A stretch of 5,668 nt of DNA from Eubacterium sp. (GTDB taxonomy: Bacteria > Bacillota > Clostridia > Lachnospirales > Lachnospiraceae). Both the position numbers and the translations under genes were made by a program. The notes under the pieces were generated by a model, which was not told the DNA's origin, searched no databases, and saw nothing but the letters and a program-made list of their open reading frames with translations. This document shows positions 1-4,952 of this stretch, in pieces; positions within the stretch are counted from its first letter, which is position 1, and each line of letters begins with the position of its first letter. The stretch spans positions 1-5,668 of the forward strand of contig JAJGAH010000181.1 of the NCBI GenBank assembly GCA_020844525.1, in the 5' to 3' direction.

Positions 1-2
1 GC

Positions 3-959
3 TCCGGTCTGGTCTTTGATCAGGACACGCTCGGTGAAGTGGAGCTGGCAACATCCTCCTTTGGACAGGGATTTACCATCACAATGATACAGGAGGCGGC
101 AGCGATTTCCGCAGCCATTAACGGCGGCTATTATTACAAGCCGCATGTCGTAAAGCAGATTACGGATGAAAATGGCGCAGTTGTGCAGACCATCGATCCT
201 GTTCTTGAGAGAGGGACCAATTCAGAGGAAGTCAGCGCAAAGGTCCGGGAGGCCATGGGCAGTGTTATGGAATATGGCGGAACCGGTTATGTGGCGAAGA
301 TTCCCGGATACAGCATGGGAGGCAAGACGGGAACCGCAGAGAAGCTTCCCCGTGGCAACAACAAATACATCCTTTCCTTTATCGGCTTTGCACCCCTGGA
401 TGACCCGCAGGTGGTGGTCTATGTGACGGTGGATGAGCCGAATACGGACAACCAGGAATCCTCCGCCTATGCGGAAAGCATTGCGCGCAATATCTTCACA
501 GAGCTGCTGCCTTACATGAATATTTTCCCGGATGAGAGCGGATATTCAGAATCCGATATTGATACATCCTTCGTCACAAGCAGCCAGATGATCGACAAGG
601 AATATTCGGTCGGAGATAACGGCCCCATTTATGCATCCTCCGGTACCGGAACAACAGGAAGCACAGACAGTACAGATGGCACGACGGGCACTGGCACCTC
701 CACTACTACGACAGGGGACGGGACGACGGGTACTGGTACTGGCACCTCCACTGCTACGACAGGGGATGGGACGACAGCATCTGATACACAGCAGGACACG
801 TCCGGCAATGATACAACGGTCGGCACGGCCCAGGACGGATCGGATCTTCCGACCGTTGACATCGGCTCAGAGGATACCTCGACAGGCAATGATTACTTTA
901 CCGACGGTGTAAGCAATGAAGATCTGTCGACTTATATTGAAAATGGGCAGAACGGGTAG
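3..959 (+). CDS. Class B penicillin-binding protein (FtsI/PbpB/SpoVD family), C-terminal part, 5' truncated by window edge
   Basis: This is the last 318 codons of a peptidoglycan DD-transpeptidase, an enzyme anchored in the membrane with its catalytic domain outside; it forms peptide cross-links at the septum or in the spore cortex. The reading frame is open from base 3 and ends at TAG 957-959. Seen directly: the block ATSSFGQGFTIT (about 51-86), typical of the transpeptidase domain, and the third active-site motif KTGTA at 324-338. A family-typical stretch FIGFAPLDDPQVVVYVTVDEP follows. The SxxK serine and SxN motifs must lie upstream, outside the window. The domain ends near base 530. After it come about 140 residues rich in Thr, Gly, Ser and Asp (low complexity roughly 633-908), with no PASTA domain that I can see. 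Position before mraY fits either the division PBP (PBP2B/FtsI) or the sporulation PBP SpoVD; this fragment cannot separate them, so no symbol is given. Family call is firm, subtype is not. Confidence 0.93.
   Translation, partial: SGLVFDQDTLGEVELATSSFGQGFTITMIQEAAAISAAINGGYYYKPHVVKQITDENGAVVQTIDPVLERGTNSEEVSAKVREAMGSVMEYGGTGYVAKIPGYSMGGKTGTAEKLPRGNNKYILSFIGFAPLDDPQVVVYVTVDEPNTDNQESSAYAESIARNIFTELLPYMNIFPDESGYSESDIDTSFVTSSQMIDKEYSVGDNGPIYASSGTGTTGSTDSTDGTTGTGTSTTTTGDGTTGTGTGTSTATTGDGTTASDTQQDTSGNDTTVGTAQDGSDLPTVDIGSEDTSTGNDYFTDGVSNEDLSTYIENGQNG
675..785 (+). repeat. 48-base in-frame tandem repeat coding Thr/Gly-rich PBP tail
   Basis: Two adjacent 48-base (16-codon) units, 690-737 and 738-785, differ at only a few bases over their first 40 or so positions (for example act/gct, gac/gat). 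A partial earlier unit (Asp-Gly-Thr-Thr-Gly, 675-689) precedes them. They encode TGTSTTTTGDGTTGTG and TGTSTATTGDGTTASD. Near identity at the DNA level, including shared codons, suggests recent duplication by slippage or unequal exchange, so copy number may vary between strains. The tail is predicted to be extracytoplasmic and disordered. Confidence 0.85.
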
Positions 960-990
960 TGCGGGGCACAAATCCTGATACAGGACACTT

Positions 991-1034
991 CCGGTGTATG
1001 CAGGAAGCCTCATATGACCGCCGGCATATGCAGG
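991..1034 (+). repeat. Imperfect 14-base direct repeat, 30 bases apart, in the PBP-mraY gap
   Basis: CCGGTGTATGCAGG (991-1004) and CCGGCATATGCAGG (1021-1034) match at 12 of 14 positions and start exactly 30 bases apart. Related letters (CCATATGCACCGG) recur at 1103-1115, inside the downstream hairpin. CATATG occurs three times in the gap (1011, 1025, 1104), and 1011-1016 can pair with 1025-1030 around an 8-base loop. A second tiny hairpin (TCCTG-ATA-CAGGA) lies at 973-985. I see no gene in 960-1154. The role of the repeats is unknown; an operator is possible but unproven. Confidence 0.5.
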
Positions 1035-1059
1035 GACTTTGTGTGGAGCAAGGCGGATA

Positions 1060-1088
1060 TTGACACAGAGCAGGAAGTATGTCATAAC
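1060..1088 (+). promoter_or_regulatory. Candidate sigma-A promoter upstream of mraY
   Basis: A perfect TTGACA at 1060-1065 is followed, after a 17-base spacer, by CATAAC at 1083-1088, which matches TATAAT at four of six positions. Transcription would start near 1094-1097, just inside the hairpin at 1093-1121. It would drive mraY-murD-ftsQ independently of the upstream PBP gene. Seen: the two hexamers and their spacing. Inferred: activity. The weak -10 keeps confidence moderate. Confidence 0.45.
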
Positions 1089-1092
1089 TTTT

Positions 1093-1124
1093 AACTGACC
1101 GGCCATATGCACCGGTCAGTTTTT
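1093..1124 (+). terminator. Intrinsic-terminator-like hairpin between PBP gene and mraY
   Basis: AACTGACCGG (1093-1102) pairs perfectly with CCGGTCAGTT (1112-1121), a 10-bp stem with a 9-base loop, followed at once by a T run (1120-1124, with more T at 1133-1138). This is the standard Rho-independent form for + strand transcripts coming from the PBP gene. It lies 30 bases before the mraY start, so it would separate PBP transcription from mraY or act as an attenuator. Because the candidate promoter start point falls at its 5' edge, it could instead form a 5' end stem on the mraY mRNA. Confidence 0.75.
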
Positions 1125-1142
1125 GACAGATATTTTTTAAGT

Positions 1143-1147
1143 GGGAG
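1143..1147 (+). promoter_or_regulatory. Shine-Dalgarno of mraY, decides the start
   Basis: GGGAG lies 7 bases before ATG 1155. The longer in-frame option, ATG 1107, sits in the loop of the terminator hairpin and has no ribosome binding site, and its first residues (HRSVFDRYFLSGRQD) do not look like a MraY N-terminus. Confidence 0.75.
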
Positions 1148-1154
1148 ACAGGAT

Positions 1155-2105
1155 ATGAAGTGGATTGATTTTTTGCCGGTTTTTATTGCGTTCGTGATTA
1201 CAGCGGTCTGTACAGGCCTTCTGATACCGTTTCTTAACAGAAAGAAGGTTGACCAGACGGAGCGCAAGGAGGGCGTGGCGTCTCATCTTAAAAAGGCGGG
1301 TACACCGACGATGGGAGGCATCGCGATTCTGATCGGCATCCTTGTGGTGGGACTTTTGTACTTCCGCAGCAACCCTGCAATTGTTCCGATCCTGATCCTC
1401 ACACTTGGATTTGGACTGGTGGGTTTTCTGGATGACTTTCTGAAGGTGGTCCTGCACCGCTCGGACGGGCTGATTGCATGGCAGAAGCTGATTCTGGAGT
1501 TCATCGTGACAGCCATTTTCCTGTATCTGATGGTCCGCGTGTACGGCGTTTCACTGTCTATGCTTGTACCCTTCAACACCAGTGCGTCTGTTGATTTCGG
1601 GGTGTTCAGTATTCCCTTTGCCTTTATCGTCATTCTGGCAACGGTCAATGGCGTGAATTTCACAGATGGTCTGGACGGTCTGGCATCCACTGTGACGATT
1701 GTCGTCGCACTGTTTTTCTCGGTCTCCTCCACACTGCTCTCCGGAGGCATCACACCGATTACCTATGCGGTGGTCGGCGCGCTGATGGGCTTTCTGCTCT
1801 TCAATGCATACCCTGCAAAAATCTTTATGGGTGACACAGGATCACTGGCACTTGGCGGTTTTGTGGCAGGTTCTGCCTATATGATGAAGATGCCGCTTTA
1901 CATCCCGGTTGTGGGATTTATCTATGCGCTTGAGCTTGTATCTGTTGTGCTTCAGGTAAGCTATTTCAAGCTGACCCATGGGAAACGGATTTTCAGGATG
2001 ACGCCGATTCATCATCATTTTGAATTGTGCGGATGGTCCGAGACCAGAATTGTGGCAACCTTTTCTATTATTACAGCGCTGCTGAGTCTTGCGGCGATGA
2101 AATGA
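1155..2105 (+). CDS. mraY: Phospho-N-acetylmuramoyl-pentapeptide transferase (MraY)
   Basis: MraY transfers phospho-MurNAc-pentapeptide from UDP to undecaprenyl phosphate at the inner face of the membrane, making lipid I. The product is 316 residues, near the usual 320-360, and is hydrophobic along its length with about ten membrane segments, starting at residues 6-27. Family motifs are all present: GTPTMGG at 49-55, the catalytic Asp pair D93-D94 in GFLDDFLKV, NFTDGLDG at 168-175, the third catalytic-type Asp D227 in FMGDTGS, and the His cluster H286-H288 in TPIHHHFE, followed by GWSE. ATG 1155 was chosen for its GGGAG site and the typical short N-terminus. A 52-base gap separates it from murD and no terminator is visible there, so the two are probably cotranscribed. 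Nothing looks broken. The assignment is secure; WecA-type homologues lack the TPIHHHFE block. Confidence 0.97.
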   Translation: MKWIDFLPVFIAFVITAVCTGLLIPFLNRKKVDQTERKEGVASHLKKAGTPTMGGIAILIGILVVGLLYFRSNPAIVPILILTLGFGLVGFLDDFLKVVLHRSDGLIAWQKLILEFIVTAIFLYLMVRVYGVSLSMLVPFNTSASVDFGVFSIPFAFIVILATVNGVNFTDGLDGLASTVTIVVALFFSVSSTLLSGGITPITYAVVGALMGFLLFNAYPAKIFMGDTGSLALGGFVAGSAYMMKMPLYIPVVGFIYALELVSVVLQVSYFKLTHGKRIFRMTPIHHHFELCGWSETRIVATFSIITALLSLAAMK

Positions 2106-2157
2106 TTTCTGATACTGCGGTGATGAGAAATACTGCGTTTGAAAGGACAGGGACAAG

Positions 2158-3531
2158 ATGAAGGATTTTGAACTGAAGGACAAGAAGGTTCTGGTATTTG
2201 GTTCCGGAAAGAGCGGCATCGGGGCAGCCCGTCTGCTTCTGGCAAAGGGTGCGGTGCCGATTATCTATGATGGCAATACCAGTGCAGACCAGGAGGCAGT
2301 CCGGCAGAAGATCGGCCAGGCGGTTGATGTGATTCTCGGAGAGCTTCCTGCTGAGATTGAGGATCAGCTTGATCTTGTGGTGATGAGTCCGGGTGTGCCC
2401 TGTGATATTCCTGTTGTAAAGAGCTTTTATGACCGCGGCATTCCGGTCTGGGGAGAGGTGGAGCTTGCCTGGAGAATCGGAAAGGGCAAGGTGCTTGCAG
2501 TCACCGGAACAAACGGAAAGACGACGACGGTTACACTTCTGGGTGAGATCATGAAGAATTACTACCCGGAGGTCTATGTGGTTGGAAATATCGGAACACC
2601 CTATACCGACGTGGTTCTGCAGCAGAGCGACAAGGCGTGGACAGTGGCTGAGGTCAGCAGCTTCCAGATGGAAACCATTGATCAGTTTCATCCTGCTGCC
2701 TCAGCAATCACCAATATCACGGAGGACCATCTGAACCGGCATCATACGATGGAGGAGTACATCCGGTGCAAGGAAAGAATTGCGGAGAACCAGACAGCGG
2801 ATGATATCTGTGTGCTCAATTATGAGGACCCGGTACTTCGGGATTTCGGCGGACGTGTGAAGGCACGTGTTGTGTATTTCTCCAGTCACCGCGTTCTGGA
2901 TGAGGGAATCTATCTGGAGGATGGTACCATCAGGATTGCAAAGGGAGGTCAGGTTCTTCCTGTCGTGCGGACAGATGAGCTTCAGATTCTCGGTCTGCAT
3001 AATTTTGAAAATGTCATGGTGGCAGTTGCGATGGCTTACCATGCAGGAGTTCCGCTGGAGAGCATCCGCAAGACCGTCTGTGCCTTCCAGGGTGTGGAGC
3101 ACAGGATCGAATTTGTGACAGAGATCAATGGCGTACGGTATTACAACGATTCCAAGGGAACGAATCCGGATGCCGCGATCAAGGGAATCCAGGCGATGAA
3201 TCGTCCGACCTGCCTGATCGGCGGCGGATTTGACAAGCAGCTGGCATTCGATGACTGGATCCGGGCTTTTGACGGCAAGGTGAAGTTCTTTGCACTGATC
3301 GGACAGACGCGGGAGACGATTGCGGAAACAGCAGTACGGCTCGGCTTCCCGAAGGAGAAGATTGCCTTTTTCGACAATCTTGAGGAGGCTACGAAGGCAT
3401 GTGCCGCCCATGCGGTGCCTGGCGATGCCGTGCTTCTGTCCCCCGCCTGCGCTAGCTGGGGCCAGTTTGATAATTATGAACAGCGCGGAGAAATGTTTAA
3501 GCAGTATGTGCGGGAGCTTGGGCGTCAGTGA
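2158..3531 (+). CDS. murD: UDP-N-acetylmuramoyl-L-alanine--D-glutamate ligase (MurD)
   Basis: MurD is a cytoplasmic Mur ligase that uses ATP to add D-glutamate to UDP-MurNAc-L-Ala. The product is 457 residues, the normal size. Three domains are readable: an N-terminal Rossmann-like UDP-binding domain with GSGKSGIGAARLL (15-27) and MSPGVP (76-81); a central ATPase domain with the P-loop TGTNGKTTT (116-124, K121), EVSSFQ (165-170), NITEDHLNRH (186-195) and K205 in IRCKERIAEN, which lines up with the carbamylated lysine of the family; and a C-terminal domain with HRIEFV (315-320), NDSKGTNPDA (330-339), GGGFDK (355-360) and LLSPACASWGQFDNYEQRG (426-444). That last block and NDSKGTN separate MurD from MurC, MurE and MurF. 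AAAGGA at 2142-2147 is a ribosome site 10 bases before ATG 2158. The stop TGA overlaps the GTG start of the next gene, suggesting translational coupling. No abnormal residues were seen. Confidence 0.97.
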   Translation: MKDFELKDKKVLVFGSGKSGIGAARLLLAKGAVPIIYDGNTSADQEAVRQKIGQAVDVILGELPAEIEDQLDLVVMSPGVPCDIPVVKSFYDRGIPVWGEVELAWRIGKGKVLAVTGTNGKTTTVTLLGEIMKNYYPEVYVVGNIGTPYTDVVLQQSDKAWTVAEVSSFQMETIDQFHPAASAITNITEDHLNRHHTMEEYIRCKERIAENQTADDICVLNYEDPVLRDFGGRVKARVVYFSSHRVLDEGIYLEDGTIRIAKGGQVLPVVRTDELQILGLHNFENVMVAVAMAYHAGVPLESIRKTVCAFQGVEHRIEFVTEINGVRYYNDSKGTNPDAAIKGIQAMNRPTCLIGGGFDKQLAFDDWIRAFDGKVKFFALIGQTRETIAETAVRLGFPKEKIAFFDNLEEATKACAAHAVPGDAVLLSPACASWGQFDNYEQRGEMFKQYVRELGRQ

Positions 3532-4787
3532 CAGAAGAGAAAAAACCAATGCATCTGGAAAAAAGGAAGCGGGAGCGGATTCGAAGGCGCCGGCTGCGCA
3601 CGCTGCTGATTGCAGTGGGAATTATTCTTGTCTGTCTGGTGCTGTTTATCGGTATTTTCTATGTTCCGGACAATAACGTGGAGATTACTGGCAATACGCG
3701 ATATTCCGACAAGGAGATCAGGGAAATGGTTTTTTCCGGTTTTCAGGACCGGAACACCATTTATCTGTGCTACATCAAGAAGAACGTTATACCGGAAAAT
3801 GCTCCCTTTATTTCCTCTATCGAGGCAGAATACACCGGACACAACAGCGTCCGGCTTGTCGTGAATGAAAACGCACCGATCGGCTATGTTCAGCAGGATG
3901 GGACGGATTATTACTTTGATGCCTCAGGCATTGTGCTTGAGGCGGTTAAGGACGCAAATCCGACACCCGACGAGGAGGAGTCTGTATCGTCGGACAGCGC
4001 AGTTTCATCCGATTCTTCCGTGTCATCGGATTCTTCTGTTTCAAGCTCTTCCGTATCGTCCTCGTCGACTTCCACGAAAGACTATGCTTCGCTCGGACTT
4101 ACAACGACCCTTGTAGATCTGAATGATGACGGGGTTCCGGAAACTGATGCGGATGGAAACTGGCTGGTCGATACAGACGGAGACGGGGTCGTAGACCAGA
4201 CAACCGCCGGTGTTGGACTGATTGACATAAACGGTGACAATATCCCTGATATCACGCAGACCGATTACGACAATGCAAAGGCTGCGAAGGAACAGGAGGA
4301 GAAGGCACAGGCGGCCGCTGCTGCGGCTGCGGCAAATAAGACTGCAGCTTCTGCCACCTCTGTTTCGGCAGAGGGCGTGACGGCATCCTCTCTGAGCAGC
4401 TCCAGTCAGAGCATTTCCAATGCGGAGTACCATGCGGCACTGACAGATGTCACAAGAATTACGGGTCTGACGGATGAGAAGCTGGCTGTGGGCCAGAAGG
4501 TCCCGGCAGCCGACGACAGCGTTTTTTCCACGATACAGGCGCTGAGCCGGCTGACCAGCAAGTTTGACATCAAGCCGGACAAGATCGCGGTGGATCAGGA
4601 CCTGAATTTTACACTCTATTATAATGACGGGGATGTGCGGGTCCTGCTTGGCAAGGATACGCTGCTTGAGGACAAGATGACGAAGGCGGCGGCGATTCTT
4701 CCACAGCTTTCCGGGATGAAGGGCGATCTGCATCTTGAAAGCTACACGGAAGACACGGTGAATATCGTTTTTGACAAGGCTTCATAG
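3528..4787 (+). CDS. ftsQ: Cell division protein DivIB/FtsQ with a large insertion in its extracellular domain
   Basis: DivIB/FtsQ is a bitopic division protein that, in studied species, joins FtsL and DivIC/FtsB outside the membrane and helps control septal wall synthesis. The 419-residue product has a short, very basic cytoplasmic N-terminus (residues 9-24, many Lys/Arg), one membrane span (about 26-46) and a POTRA-like domain (about 48-113, beginning VEITGNTRYSDKEI). The start of the beta domain follows (NENAPIGYVQQDG...YYFDASGIVLEAV, 114-140). Its second half resumes near VTRITGL (308-314) and includes FDIKPDKIAVD, LYYNDGDVRVLLGK and a C-terminal GDLHLESYTEDTVNIVF. Between them, about 141-306 is extra: without it the length would be near 255-260, the usual size. 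GTG 3528 overlaps the murD stop by four bases (GTGA), with GGGAG at 3512-3516. ATG 3549 is a possible alternative start that leaves the basic segment intact. Family call is strong; the role of the insertion is unknown. Confidence 0.9.
   Translation: MTEEKKPMHLEKRKRERIRRRRLRTLLIAVGIILVCLVLFIGIFYVPDNNVEITGNTRYSDKEIREMVFSGFQDRNTIYLCYIKKNVIPENAPFISSIEAEYTGHNSVRLVVNENAPIGYVQQDGTDYYFDASGIVLEAVKDANPTPDEEESVSSDSAVSSDSSVSSDSSVSSSSVSSSSTSTKDYASLGLTTTLVDLNDDGVPETDADGNWLVDTDGDGVVDQTTAGVGLIDINGDNIPDITQTDYDNAKAAKEQEEKAQAAAAAAAANKTAASATSVSAEGVTASSLSSSSQSISNAEYHAALTDVTRITGLTDEKLAVGQKVPAADDSVFSTIQALSRLTSKFDIKPDKIAVDQDLNFTLYYNDGDVRVLLGKDTLLEDKMTKAAAILPQLSGMKGDLHLESYTEDTVNIVFDKAS
3948..4442 (+). other. Inserted block within DivIB/FtsQ: Ser repeat, Asp-loop repeats, Ala-rich helix, Ser linker
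   Basis: This in-frame block covers about residues 141-305. It has four parts: (1) an acidic Pro/Glu start, then a VSSDS-type repeat at residues 153-180 with Val at 153, 159, 165, 171 and 176; (2) three 18-residue Asp/Asn loops at 195-248; (3) a charged then Ala-rich stretch, KAAKEQEEKAQ and eight Ala at 262-269, probably helical; (4) a Ser/Ala/Thr linker at about 272-298. Serine is written with many different codons (tct, tcg, tcc, tca, agc), so this is not simple DNA slippage; the amino acid pattern seems to be kept at the protein level. The boundaries are judged by eye from the family pattern and may be off by ten residues. Confidence 0.75.
4110..4271 (+). repeat. Three 18-residue DxNxDG-like (putative calcium-binding) repeats in DivIB/FtsQ
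   Basis: Units begin at residues 195, 213 and 231, each 54 bases. Each starts with Leu-Val or Leu-Ile and then an Asp loop: D197-N199-D201-G202-E205, D215-D217-D219-G220-D223 and D233-N235-D237-N238-D241. This Dx[DN]xDGxx[DE] spacing is shared by thrombospondin type 3, dockerin/EF-hand-like and VCBS/FG-GAP-like calcium loops. DNA identity between units is low, so the repeats are old or selected at the protein level. The third unit has Asn in place of Gly after the third acidic position. Calcium binding is an inference. Confidence 0.7.
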
Positions 4788-4815
4788 CAGGCCTTGTGGG
4801 TACCTCCCTTTTTTT
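4774..4815 (+). terminator. Possible weak terminator at the end of ftsQ
   Basis: ACAAGGC (4774-4780) pairs with GCCTTGT (4791-4797) around a 10-base loop that contains the ftsQ stop codon. GGG (4798-4800) can also pair with CCC (4806-4808) just before seven T (4809-4815). The main stem ends 11 bases before the T run, so it is not a classical terminator unless the two small hairpins act together. It could partly separate ftsQ from ftsZ transcription. Confidence 0.4.
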
Positions 4816-4824
4816 GAAAAAGTG

Positions 4825-4853
4825 TTGAATATTTTTGGCGGAAATTATATTAT
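4825..4853 (+). promoter_or_regulatory. Candidate sigma-A promoter for ftsZ
   Basis: TTGAAT (4825-4830) and TATTAT (4848-4853) are separated by 17 bases and match the consensus hexamers at four and five of six positions, in an AT-rich stretch that contrasts with the surrounding genes. The start point would be near 4860, giving a leader of about 90 bases before ftsZ. A small stem (CCTGC 4910-4914 with GCGGG 4920-4924, one G-U pair) lies in that leader. No sigma-H-type pattern was recognised. Confidence 0.5.
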
Positions 4854-4939
4854 AAGAAATGTGTTATTTTCAGGATAAGTGAAAATGAGGGAAGATAAAT
4901 AACTGGCGGCCTGCTTGTTGCGGGACATAAGCCTGATAA

Positions 4940-4945
4940 AGGAGG
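4940..4945 (+). promoter_or_regulatory. Strong Shine-Dalgarno of ftsZ, decides a TTG start
   Basis: AGGAGG (within AAAGGAGGAAA) ends 7 bases before TTG 4953, the best spacing. The next in-frame start, ATG 4965, would be 19 bases away, too far for efficient use. Confidence 0.85.
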
Positions 4946-4952
4946 AAATATT

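Noticed and set aside
629..889. Val/Pro-rich - strand open frame
   Set aside because: It is the complement of the Thr/Gly repeat tail of the PBP; repeat composition keeps it open.
1123..1128. Second perfect TTGACA, considered as a -35 box
   Set aside because: No acceptable -10 hexamer lies 16-18 bases downstream; the region there is the mraY ribosome site.
1107..1154. Upstream ATG extending mraY by 16 residues
   Set aside because: It lies in the terminator hairpin loop and lacks a ribosome site; the extension is unlike MraY N-termini.
960..1154. Possible riboswitch or T-box leader before mraY
   Set aside because: The gap is short and I found none of the conserved T-box or common riboswitch motifs; only simple hairpins and repeats are visible.
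2701..3549. 282-codon open frame on the - strand, and a similar 206-codon frame at 2071-2691
   Set aside because: Both are antisense to murD, whose motifs are complete. The products have no recognisable domain and no good ribosome site, so they are shadow frames.
3948..4442. Idea that the DivIB insertion is a transposon, intein or frameshift product
   Set aside because: There are no terminal repeats, no intein splice motifs, and the frame and family pattern resume cleanly after it.
4041..4733. 230-codon - strand open frame opposite ftsQ
   Set aside because: Antisense to the Ser-rich and Asp-loop region; Arg/Cys-rich, no domain, composition explained by the sense strand.
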